NCBI RefSeq assembly: GCF_018446385.1
Contig: NC_055996.1
Coordinates: 132,666,532 to 132,730,531, forward strand
Length of the DNA stretch: 64,000 nt
Direction: 5' to 3'
DNA from: Zingiber officinale
Taxonomy: Eukaryota; Streptophyta; Magnoliopsida; Zingiberales; Zingiberaceae
In this document: in pieces, positions 34,841-46,126 of the stretch
Position numbering within the stretch: the stretch's first letter is position 1
Layout of the letters: every line of letters starts with the position of its first letter
Position numbers and translations under genes: made by a program
Notes under the pieces: generated by a model
What the model was told of the DNA's origin: nothing
The model's input: the letters and a program-made list of their open reading frames with translations, nothing else
Database searches by the model: none

Positions 34841-35300
34841 AGAGAAGCGGAGAGAAGATGCGTAAAAAAATTGAGGAGGATTAAAAGGAAAATAAAATAT
34901 ATTAAAATAATTAAAATTTTTAATTATCCAAATGTATATAGATTTAAAATATATATAATAAGTTAATTACATATCTAATTATATTTTACAAATATATAAA
35001 TTTACTTTAAAATTTATAAATCAATTTTATTTATTTATTATATATATTATCAACTTATTCATTAATATTATAATAATAATAATTATTATTATTAATTTTA
35101 TATAATTTATTTTACAAAATTAATCATATAATTAAACAAGGGGTAATATAGGAAATATCAAGTTAGATTATACCATTACCTAGTTGAACCAAACAAGATT
35201 AAGATTATATTGTATTCTCTCGTAACTTTAATTATATGATTACTTGATAATCACATAATTAAGATTATATGATAACTCGAATCAAACATGTTTTTTAGGA

Positions 35301-36587
35301 TGAACCTATGCAATAAAGGAAATTGATTTAGCAGAAAATTGGTGTTGAGTAATTTTATGATACAACGTTTTTCATCTTAAGCAAAAGATGAATACCAAAG
35401 TATGATGGTTGCAGTCCTGTTGTAGGGCACTTTCAAATGTAGAGTGACCTACTACTTCATTCATTTATTTTCAGGCCAATCACAAACTTCCCCACCCTCC
35501 ATTTCTTCGATTTGTTTATTGTCCTTCCCAGCTCAGCACGATCAACATCAAGTCTATTTTATTGCCCATGAGACTCCCATTTATAATTATTTAAATGTTA
35601 TCCGTAAATAATCCATCAGATATTATGAGATTGATTTGGTCAACATTAAAATAAGTTTAAACGTGGAATATTTTGTTGGCCCGGATAGCGAAAGCCACTT
35701 TCTCAAGTTTTCATGTATTATCTAGATTTTTTATAAATTAACTAATAATTTAATAGATGATGGACTTAAAAATATTGAATTGATGGATATTTTTAAATTT
35801 ATTCTGATAGTCGATGAATAATTTTTATAGATTAATTTGATTTTTTTAAAATTAATCCGTATAAATTAGATATCTAATACTAATTAAGAAAAATAATCAT
35901 ATTTTGCTAATTTGAAGATTATAAAATTCCGATTAAAGGCTATGTTCTCACCACTCACTAAATGCTTTTTTTACTTTGAAAAATCAATTGTCCAAAGGCT
36001 TTGTCATTACTTAATTAGGAGTCCATTGATTTAGGCTTTTAATTAATAACCACATGGATGACTGTGTGCTATTGTCATCCAATAAAACGACCTTTTAACT
36101 TATTGATAATCAAGAGTATTAAAAAATATCGAAGATAAATTTGGGCTAAACAAGAATCATAAGCATTTTGTTGGAGTCTATTATTTTAATCAATTTGTCT
36201 CGACTTCTCGATAAATAAAATAAATTTTTTTTTTAGAAAATAAAAATTAGTAGAGCCATAAAAGAAACCTCGAAAATTATTTTTTAAAACATTTGTTGAT
36301 AAATTCCGCTGGCTTCAGATAAATATTTCAAATGGGTGACGTGCTAACCGATCTATATATCTGGAATTATTTGGTTTCTAATCGATTTTAGAACTAAGAG
36401 TCCAGTCCGTGATCTCTTGTCTTTTTATGGTCCTTTCTGTAATTTACAAATTAGATCGTGATCAAAATTTTAAAAAAATTAGTTACGATCTCCCGATTTA
36501 CCTTACCATCTGGATTATAGTTTGGAGTCGAGCTAAGTAGTCAGAGGCCACCAGCAATACATGGACTGTATGGTGTCAAGTAAGAGG
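35301..36587. other. AT-rich intergenic DNA
   Basis: No frame over 60 codons, and no repeats or RNA genes recognised. Ordinary spacer. Confidence 0.45.
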
Positions 36588-36592
36588 TGGCA

Positions 36593-38037
36593 TGTAGGAT
36601 TGATGACATGCTAGAGAGATGGTGAATGGTACTCATGACTTTTTCACTCGTTTCGGAAAATACAGAATAACACAGCGGAATAAAGAACAAGTAAAACAAA
36701 GCTAACACCTTTAGTATTACTTGATTCGAAGCTTATGATGACTCATACTCCAAGGTCCACGATCGTTGATCGCTTTCGTCGGGCAATCACTATAGATTCA
36801 GAAATAAGTACAAATATTAAGTAAAATTGTAATATAATAAAGTTACCGACAACAATAGAAATAAAAGTCGTTCGTTGATTATCGGAGTAGCGTAGGAGAG
36901 AGCAACCGTTATTCGTTCTTGATCATAGAATTGTTGTTTCGAAGTTGCTGGTCGACTCTCCTTTTATAACCGAGCCAAACCTGATCCAGATCCACTGATC
37001 TCATGATCAGTTTTTGACTTGACGTTGATCGGTCAACCGAACCAGGTGTTCGATCGACTAAACCCTCTAAACCTGGCCAGCTTCTCATCCACATGTTTCT
37101 ACTCGGATAAGAGTCTTCGTTCAGTTGACCGATCTCGCTGTTCAGTTGACCGATCTCGTTGATGGCTTATCTGACCCGATCAACTCGGTCCGAAGTTAAT
37201 CCACCATTCGATCGACTGAACCTCCCTGTTCGGTAGACCGATTCCTTGGTCAACACTTCACCGCAAGCTGGAATATGATCTGTTCACTTAGTGGTTCAGT
37301 TGATCGATCCAAAGGTTCGGTCGACCCGATCAAAGCCAACTCTTCAACCTGCAACATGCTAGTTTCCTGCAAAACAGACATTAGAAAATTAGCAGATAAC
37401 ATGTGAAGTAAAATCCGTTTTGACATTACTGTCCAATTTTAACTTTCGGATTTTTTCTGAAAACCCTAGATCGATCCGACGCCTACTGTTCTCTTTTCAG
37501 GGAGTGTGTCCTCACCTACCTCCTTTCAGGAGAGTTACCTTTTGTCATACCAGTACTCTAGACCGACTGGACTTTTGCTCAGCGCCTGAGATTTCATGTC
37601 TTCATATTGGGCGTCCGTTTCACGACTCATCCAAACTTTCACCTAGTCAGCCACCACCAAGATTTTCACTTAGAGTTCCCGACTAGGATTTCACCCAAAG
37701 TGTTCAACCGCCAAGATTTTCCACCTAGGATTACCATCCCCTAGGACCTAGGGTAACCTCTCCTAGTGTTCTCCATAACCTAGGGTTACCACCCCCTAGG
37801 ACGTAGGGTTATCTCCCCTTAGGGTTTCCCATAACCTAGGGTTATCAACCCCGGGACCTAGGGTTACCTTCTCCCAGGATTGTCCACCTGCCTAGAATCC
37901 ACTAGGACTTTTACCTAAGTATACTTAGGATACCTGCAAACTCATTCACACTTATTAGACAACAAGACATCTTAACTTTGGACCTTTTATCATAATCAAA
38001 ATTTAGGTTCGATCATCTGGTGTTTCCTATACTAACA
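36593..38037. mobile_element. Solo Copia (SIRE-like) LTR, 1,445 bp
   Basis: Starts TGTAGGAT, ends CTAACA, and is flanked by perfect 5-bp repeats TGGCA (36588-36592 and 38038-38042). It shares its inner layout with the LTR at 21633-22880, including several CCTAGGGTTACC repeats (about 37735-37875) and GGTCGACC / TTGACCGATC motifs. No internal region or second LTR is present, so it is a solo LTR left by recombination between two LTRs. Confidence 0.85.
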
Positions 38038-38042
38038 TGGCA

Positions 38043-39330
38043 CGCCCACTATCAGTAGCCTCCGACCGTCTGGCTCGATTCAAAACTATAATATAAGTAG
38101 GAAGGTGAACCCAGAGAAAATTATAGTCAATTTTAACCAAATTTTGATCATGATCTAACGTACAAATTATAAAAAAGATAAGAAATTACGAATCAAAGGA
38201 TTTAGACTCTAGAACTGATCAACATGACAGATATATTCCTAAACCATGTTAAGATGTCTTGTAAAAATTAGAGCAACCATGTGCTTCTTAAATTTACTTA
38301 ATCATCAAAATATGAGTTCGAACCGTATCCTAGATTTAAACGGGTTATAAAATTTACATATATGATTAAGAAAATTTCTACATACATGATTAAAAAAAAC
38401 ATGACCAAAATTCAAAAGCTACTTCAAATTATAATTTCCATCAAAAGAATATCTTTTACTTAAAAAAAAAATCAAAATAACACTAATAATTTTTTTTTTT
38501 TACCAAAAACACTCTTATTTCAAAATTACTCAACAACTGTAATTGCTAAACTGATTTAATTTGATTAAAAATATTATGTATAAAATAGTTTTATATTAAA
38601 AAATGAAATAGTATTAATTTAAATCATAACGAAGTAATTTTGATAAGTTGATAAAAAAATTAATATAAAATTACTTTATAAATACTTTTAATAAACCAAA
38701 CTAAAAATAATATATTACCATACTATCTACTATAACATTGAAATAAAAATACTTTTGAAATAAGAAATATGATGGTTATTATTTTGATTTTTTTTAAAAA
38801 AAAATTTTGATAAAAAAATAATAAATACGGCTCTTTATTTTTTTTTTATTTTTTTTTTTTTTTGCCTAATAAACATTTATATTCTAAATAATATCTACAC
38901 AAATTATTCACCAAGTCAATCACCACTTCATAGAGTAAAGACAAGGAATTTGATATTATTATTTGTCACTTGTAAATATTAAAATAATAATTTTATAGAA
39001 ACAAAGTTGACCTTACATATTTACTTTTATTATTATTATTTTTTAAATTGTATAATAATTGAGTCACAATTAAAATTCCATCCTTAAATAATATAGTTAT
39101 TCTATCTTTGCCACGGATTTAAATTCTGGATATGGCAAGTGATATAAAACGTGTATGGCCACATATTAAGTATATAATTTATATTTTTTTTTAAAAAAAA
39201 AAAAGATTCAAGAATATTTTAAAATTTTCAAACCTTTCCCATCATCATCTGTCTCTTCATTTCATTTTGAAAATCATCTGTTGGTTCCTCTCAGGATTCC
39301 CACAGCGCACTCCAATAGCCTTCTCCGCCC
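38043..39330. other. AT-rich intergenic DNA and NADK promoter
   Basis: Long A and T runs, with no frames until about 39230. C/T-rich leader sequence at 39235-39336 probably holds the 5' UTR of the NAD kinase gene. Confidence 0.45.
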
Positions 39331-39336
39331 CCTTTT

Positions 39337-42300
39337 ATGGCTCCGCTCGCTGATGGGAAGCCCAAGCTGCTCCTCCTCCACGCCCTCGCCGTCTCCACCG
39401 CCTGCGCCGTCACCGCTGCTGCCGTGCGCTACCACCGCCGGAGGATGCAGCCGCAGCTGGCGCCGGTGAGGGATCTGATGCTGGCGCCGACGCTCGAGCT
39501 CACCGACTCTGGGCGCGTCGCGGATCTCGAACGCTTCTCCCACTATGTCGGTATGCGTTCGCTTACCTCTCCCTCTTCCTTCTTTACTCGGACTCTCGCC
39601 TATGAACAACTTAGCGATTTATGCTGAGATCCGATCTCTCTTCATCGTCTCTTTGTCGTAGAGAAAAAGTAGGTCAATGATATCAGATGATGCAAAGTAA
39701 GATCGATCGGACTCTCAGAGTTCGATCCGTGAATGAGGATTTCAATTTTGCGTGTTTAGCTCTGTGTCATACATCGAGCTATCCGTTTCTGCGTTTGAAC
39801 AAACCTGATTAGGAGGAGATCAGGGGAAACAGATCTGCGATTGACTCGAAGTGATACTGGCAGTTCATAATTGTTGTTGTCTGTAGAGGTGTCGGATGCA
39901 TCCAAGCATGATGCGGGTCACGTGCCTGGCACGATGGTGGGGGAGTTTTCCAGACCCTACTCGAACTGTGTCATCAGTGGCCAGTGCTATGAAGCCATTG
40001 TCGTTCTATTGATGGTTCTGCGTCGGTGTTGCTTAATTTATACCCTTTTTTTTTTGTTTTCTTTTTCTTGATGGTGCTCTGTAGCAAGGCAGATGGGGTT
40101 TGAGGACATAAATGAGTGTCCTCAGCTGTGCAAGTTGGCCTACGACTACTTGAAGAGGACCAAAGGGAGTGAAGACGACATATATTCCTTCTTTGCCAAT
40201 GAGCGAGACCCAGACTCCTTGTATGTGAAGCTTGTGGAGGAACTGGAAACGTGCATACTTAGTTACTTTGCCTTTCACTGGAATCATGCCACTCTTCTTG
40301 TTACTCAGGTAAACCAATCAATCTTCATTAATTAATAAATAATGACGCCTTTTTTGGTGGTCCTTTGACATTCTTCTTGTGTGCATGTGTTACACAGATA
40401 TTAAGTGCTTATAATGGTGAACCAAAGAAGAAGCTTAAGAATTTTGTAATGGAGGCGACAAGGTAGGCGTTACTTGGTAATTCTAAATTTTAGTTACTCT
40501 AAATTACACAAAGTTAATTATGTTTAAGTTAAAGCATAAAACTCTCATTTTCCTTAATGGAATGGTGATTTCAAATACTATAAGTGTCTATAATATGTTC
40601 CTCACCGCTTTTCTGTCTCCATACAAATAGTATTTGTGACAAATGTGATGTTTGTCAATTTTAAGCATGATTGCTAGTTTGAGAGTTCAATCCTTGTATG
40701 TTAGTGACAGAATGGGCAGAGCTGATATGGTAAGCATAATGAGGAAAATTTGATGTTCAAATTTGTACGTGTTCAAGTTATGAATTGATGTAGTATTGTT
40801 TGTTCTTGAATCAAAACTGAATCATCATGACTCTTTTAAAAAATTGATTCATATGGATTGATGTAGTATTGTTTGTTCTTGAATCAAAACTGAATCATCA
40901 TGATTCTTTTAAAAATTTGATTCATATGGAAGGACCGTATCAACTACATGTGAATCATAATGTTACAATCATGAATCTTATGATTCTAATAACTATGGCC
41001 TACAGTTTTCATTGCAACACAATTTAAAAACTGTGTCCATTTTCATTTTGCTTTTGTTGGACCTTATTGCTATTATGATGACTATCTTCCATTGTTGTCA
41101 ATTGATGGATGCATAAAGATTCATATTCTGATTTCAATTCACTATTACAAATTAAAGATGCGTGTATAAATCTCCATCATTGATTGTGTTTGTTGCTGAA
41201 CACAGGAAACTACGGTTTGAGAGGGTGTCCAAGAGCCTGAAGGTGACGAGAGTTTTTTCCACATTGGTGGAAGAGATGAAGGCGATTGGCTACGATGATG
41301 ACTGCTGCAATGACACCATGGTTCCAGCTGCACTCTCTGATCGAAGCCCAGTTCTTCTGCTGATGGGTGGTGGTATGGGAGCTGGCAAGAGCACTGTGCT
41401 CAAGGATATACAAAAGGAGTAAGTCTTTGGCCTACATATATGAATTCCCAATTTATAGTAATCCTAAAATAAGAAAATAACTAAAAGGAAATGTAGTTTG
41501 CACCCTGGATTCTCAGATTTTTTCAGTTTAGCGTTTCCATTCAAGTATACATTCTAATCTACCACTTTCGTCTCAAAAAATATCACAACCGGTTAAGTTT
41601 TGGATCAAATTGTTCATATAGAAAATTTTGGATCCAACTGCAGGGCCTTCTGGTTGGCGGCCAAGGCGAATGCCGTGGTGGTGGAAGCTGATGCATTTAA
41701 GGAGACGGACGTTATTTACCGAGCACTCAGTTCCAGAGGTCATCACAATGACATGCTCCAGACTGCTGAACTGGTATCTCTTTATCTATTCTCCTTGTTT
41801 TTTTTTTTAAAAAAAAATCTTCGTTTAAAGTGCTAAAGGATCAAAAAACAAGTCATCTTAGTAAAGCAATTGAAAAGAATGAGCTTTACATTTTAGATTG
41901 CTCAAATGTCCACAATCCTAGAGATGCTCTCTATATATGTTCTAAATTATTTAGAAATGATCAATTAGTAAATACTTTGTGATCTAAAACAAGTTTACCT
42001 CATACTCTGTGAAAACCTGTCAAACTAATTAACCTAATATTTTTTGATTAACAGGTCCACCAGTCATCCACTGATGCGGCTTCATCCCTCCTCGTTACAG
42101 CACTAAATGAAGGCCGAGATGTGATCATGGACGGCACTCTCTCATGGGAGCCATTTGTTGAACAAACAATTGCCATGGCCCGGAATGTCCACCTTCAACG
42201 CTACCGTATGGGGGTTGGATACAAGGTTGCTGAGGACGGGACCATCACAGAGAACTACTGGGAGCCAGTGGAGGACGACGAAGAAAACTGTACTGCAAGA

Positions 42301-42963
42301 AAGCCTTATAGGATTGAGTTGGTTGGAGTTGTGTGCGATGCTTATCTAGCTGTAGTTAGAGGAATCAGGTATGCTCAACTGAAGAAAATCTACACAAGAT
42401 TCAAAAATGTTATCATATACCGGAACTTACATGAGTTAAAAAGGTAAAAACGTGACATTTGAATGGCAGGAGAGCTATAATCATGGGGAGAGCAGTGAGG
42501 GTGCAGTCCCAATTGAAGTCCCACCAGAGATTTGCCAACGCCTTCCCAAAATATTGCCAACTTGTCGACAATGCCAGGCTCTACTCCACGAACGCGATAG
42601 GCTCTCCGAAGGTCACTTTATCACCTTCTTTCACCAATGTTTTTAAAGACTGATTTAACTTTTTGTTTTCGAGTGAAAAATATTGAATGAGTCACATATT
42701 TATACGACTGCTGAACAATGCAGTTGATAGGGTGGAAAGATGGGAGCAGCAATTTACTAGTAGATCGTCACCATATCAGTTGTCTAGAAGATGTAAGCAA
42801 CCTGAACGACAACGCTGATTCGATCTATGAACTCTACCCCAAGAAGGATGCTTGTTGCGGAGCAGGTTTAGTGTGGGGTGACATGGTCTTGTCACCAACA
42901 AGAGCATCAATCCAGGAAGAACTCAAAGCAACCATTAAAGCAATCGAGAGTCGTGCTTTGTGA
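39337..42963 (+). CDS. NADKc: Calmodulin-dependent NAD kinase (NADKc-type, zeta-toxin P-loop fold)
   Basis: Exons 39337-39550, 40085-40308, 40398-40462, 41206-41418, 41644-41773, 42055-42368, 42470-42611 and 42724-42963 give 513 aa. The match is to Arabidopsis At1g04280. A hydrophobic N-terminal anchor (LLLLHALAVSTACAVTAAAV, residues 11-30) is followed by RFSHYVARQMGFEDINECP and a helical region. A basic amphipathic helix at residues 168-192 has F172, L179 and F185 in 1-8-14 spacing, a plausible calmodulin site. The Walker A motif is GGGMGAGKST (222-231). The P-loop kinase domain related to zeta toxins continues with DVIMDGTLSW. Known role: phosphorylates NAD+ to NADP+ when Ca2+/CaM binds; the Arabidopsis enzyme sits on mitochondria. 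The gene looks whole. Confidence 0.92.
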
Positions 42964-43920
42964 CCTCAATTCCAAACCAAGAACGGCATCCTAAGTCTGG
43001 GAAATTGAGTGCATTTTGTATCGAATAATTACTCAGAAGTGAAATGGAAATACAATTTGCTTGAACTGTAATAAACTTTATTGGCTTCAATTGTTTTGAT
43101 AACTTTTGTTTGTTCAATTGAACAACCAAATAGAAAGAAAGTGCGATCAATATGAGGAGGTTATTTTCCTCTTCCATAACTTCTGTGCTTTAGAAGACTT
43201 AATATTCATATTATGAGTTTCTGCATGCAGTATTAATTTCTAATATTAAATATCATTGTTCAGCATTGCAAATATTATTTATGACCTTTATTTATTGTAA
43301 TAGTAGAAAATGATGATACAATTTTTTAGTCAAAAGTTCATATTAAATATATGAATTAGACAGGCCAATATAACGCCTAATTAAATTGATGCTCTGTTCC
43401 TCATTAGAGAATAAATATAATGCATTTACAAATAAGAGTTTTTGCTATGAGGAATCTTTATATCACATTGAATATGGAATTATTTTTCTATCATAATAAA
43501 AATAAGATGATTAAACTCCTTTTAATGATATGAACTTATCTACTGGACAAAGTATTTATTATTGCACAAGAAAGCACTTGATGTTCATTAATAATATTTT
43601 TATTCCAAGGTTATTGAGGGCACTGGCAATTTTATAAAAATGGCAATGGAAATGGAAAAAAAAAAAATACCTATCCAACTTTTTATAATTGATTCTAATG
43701 AAAAAAATAACATTTATTATAAAAATCAGGAAATGGAAACAAGGAACCACGTACTGTTTCCTTAACCAAACAGGAGACTGCTTCCAGAACCTGGAGCCAA
43801 AAAGGGGATTTAGTGAATGAAATTCATGAAGCAGCATAATATTGAAGACAAAAAACTTGGCCCAATGTTCAATAAGTATGATATTCTGGGAGAAAATAAG
43901 TAAATTTATGACTAAGAACT
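42964..43920. other. 3' flank of the NAD kinase gene, no further feature
   Basis: AATAAA-like words (near 43069) could serve the 3' end. After that it is AT-rich spacer. The frame at 43559-43837 (-) shows no recognisable domain. Confidence 0.4.
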
Positions 43921-43929
43921 TATCTCAGT

Positions 43930-45360
43930 TTCGACCCGTGTTGTAATGGCGGTAGGTGATGATGGGGCGGTCTATGACCGCTTACCGTCTTGACCGCTTA
44001 GATAGTTAAATTTTTTTTTACTATTTTTCATTCATAATATTATAAATAATCATTATTTTTTTTTATAATATTTACTTTTAATAAAATATATTAATTAAAA
44101 ATTTAATCTAAATATTTAAAATAAAAAGTAAAAAAATATTTTATATATATATAGATTAATTTTATTAGACTTTAATTAAGTTGATTAAAATTATTAACCT
44201 AAAGTCATTTAATTAGACCCTAACTTACAACTTAGCCGCGTACCCTATTTCGGCAAGGTGACGAGTCTGGCGTGTCCCGCTCACGCATCCACGGGACCGC
44301 ACGATGGTCCCCGGTGTTAGTACCCTAAGATAGTTTTGATTGATCAACCAAGTCAGGTTATGTCCTGTTAGTATTTAACCCCTGTGTCTAAGTGTGCAGG
44401 AACATAGGAGCACAGGAAGTCAAGCCAAAGACACAGCTAGCGAAAAGGACGGCACAAAGGAGAGTCGACGGGCTCGGTGCGTCTGAGGGGCGAGGTGCTA
44501 CGGAAGAGTACACGGATGGACAAGAAGGAGGCGCGTGGCATTTCCAAGGGGCGAGAAGTTTGAGCGGAAGATTGCTCGAAGGCCAGAAGATGGGTTCGGG
44601 TGAATCCTATTTCAGATAGCCGAAATCACCTAAGCGAGCGGAGCCGGAGCGAAAGATCCGGACCAATGCGAGCGGGATCGGAGCGGAAGACCCGAACCAA
44701 AAAGTCAACTAGAAGTTGACTTTATGGTCCAAGCACCCGGAACCCTCCCGAGCGCCCGGAACCAAAAGTTAGCCGGAACGCAACGTGGCATGTCACGTTG
44801 CAACGGGGATGAAAGTTTATCCCCTTCCAGACGCCCCGTCCAGAGCTATAAATACAACCCTGGTCCCAAAAGCTTAAACAAAACACTTGTAAACGATTTC
44901 TTTTGTTTAACTTTCTAGTTGTGAGATCTAACTGTTGTAAGAGGCTTCTCCGTCCAGAGGAGAATTTTAGTGAGCTTTACATCTTCCTTGTATCTTGTTT
45001 TTTTTAATCTTTTAATTATTTTATGCAAGTGTTGATATTTATTAAGCTATAAAGTTCAAGGAAGGTTGTTTTTCCTTGTAGGGCTATTCACCCCCTCTAG
45101 TCGAGCGCTAAGGGGCCTACACTCGAGACCACACGATGCGGCCTTAGGACCGCACGACACGTCCCCGCCACCGCGCGACACGTCACCAGGACCGCGCGAC
45201 GCGTCCGAAGGCGTAATCGAGCCTGGATGATGTGTCCAAGTCCATTGCCGGACTCAGGCGACACTTCTGAGCCTATCGCTAGGCTTGGATGATGCATTTG
45301 GGGTTGTGCGTGGGCGGTAGGCATGGTCGACCCTCACAAGTAGCGAAACGGTGATTTTTT
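43930..45360. repeat. GC-rich dispersed repeat split by a solo LTR
   Basis: Left part: ATGGCGGTAGGTGATGATGG...GACCGCTTA. Right part: degenerate tandem GGACCGCRCGACRCGTCC units at 45120-45215. The phrase GACCGCACGATG before the LTR (44296) and GACCACACGATGCGG after it (45127) suggest that one older repeat was interrupted. No coding. Confidence 0.4.
44315..45121 (+). mobile_element. Solo LTR, 807 bp (SIRE/Maximus-like)
   Basis: Starts TGTTAGTACCC and ends with GGGCTATTCACCCCC...GGGGCCTACA, the typical end wording of this Copia group. A TATA box (GCTATAAATAC) lies at 44845-44855, followed by C/T-rich sequence. The flanking 5-mers CCCGG and CTCGA are similar but not identical, so the duplication has either drifted or is absent. 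No primer site or internal part follows. Confidence 0.7.
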
Positions 45361-46126
45361 TTCCCTTTTTTGTTTATTTTTTTAAACCCCTGATTATGCC
45401 AATAATATTTTGTCTTTAAAGTTTAGGGGTTAGGTTATAGCATTAAGCACAAAAAAAAAAATCAATTTTTTTTAATTGTGTATGAGATGTGCAAGTAAGG
45501 TGTGCAGGATAATATTTCTCGAGTCACAGTTGCGAAACAACGAACGTGGTTGTGGCAATGCGATTGATGCCCGCCTCCTACCTAGGCGGCTGCCTCGACC
45601 ACCATTTAGAACACTGGTTTTGACATTGGATAAAGATTTCTTCGGGTTCATAGAAATATATAGATGGTCTCCGATTTCATATCATTTTTTTGGATGAGTT
45701 GGAGAAAAGCATCTGCGACAAGGAGTATCCTATATATCACTAGAAAATCATGTTTAGCCATACGCATTGCAATTCTTAGTTTCTACTGAAAAAATTTGTC
45801 TGAGAAGTTGCAAGTAAGAATTCCAACCTATATCAATGGCGACCAATATAAGTTGGCAATTGCTTTCTTTATGAATACATTGAGTTTTCAGGCATATCGA
45901 CATAAATTACTGAAAACTATGACACATAAAGCCTACTTACACAAGGTATATGAGGAGTCTAGATCACTTATGTAGATAACTTTGCGAGTTGTGTAAAATA
46001 TACCATGGTGAATTGAATGCAAATAATTTGGTACTGGATATGGAAAATGTACTTCTAATATTTCTGGGAAGAAATAGTAATCAAAATTCTCAACCATGGA
46101 TATATCGACTGTTCGTACCTGTACAA
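45361..46126. other. 3' flank of the MRS2 gene, no feature seen
   Basis: Poly(A/T) tracts and a GCCTAGG-type repeat word (45585) near the left. The remainder is probably 3' UTR and spacer of the minus-strand transporter gene. Confidence 0.35.

Larger units (their letters stand above)
34151..35300. mobile_element. Non-autonomous TIR DNA element carrying GC-rich cargo
   Basis: The ends are imperfect inverted repeats. On the left, ACGTGTTTAATTCAGGATTATC continues into GATAATCTTAATT. On the right, the reverse complement reads ACATGTTTGATTCGAGTTATC and continues into TAATCTTAATT. The rim is AT-rich, while the core (34377-34860) is strongly GC-rich and foreign-looking. No transposase is present. 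Exact borders and target duplication were not resolved. It has the layout of a non-autonomous element that picked up gene sequence. Confidence 0.5.

Noticed and set aside
34387-34966. Gly/Arg-rich frames over the minisatellite
   Set aside because: All frames are open across the 24-bp repeat. No conserved protein and no splice support.
39887-40071. A phase-compatible extra exon in NAD kinase intron 1
   Set aside because: A CTGTAG acceptor and an open frame follow exon 1 in phase, but joining exon 1 directly to 40085 restores the conserved RFSHYVARQMGF of the family. The frame also runs to a stop before 40085, with no good donor.
41206-42963. A horizontally acquired bacterial zeta toxin
   Set aside because: The zeta-like P-loop fold is the normal kinase domain of plant NADKc. 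The gene has eight plant-type exons and a plant N-terminus.
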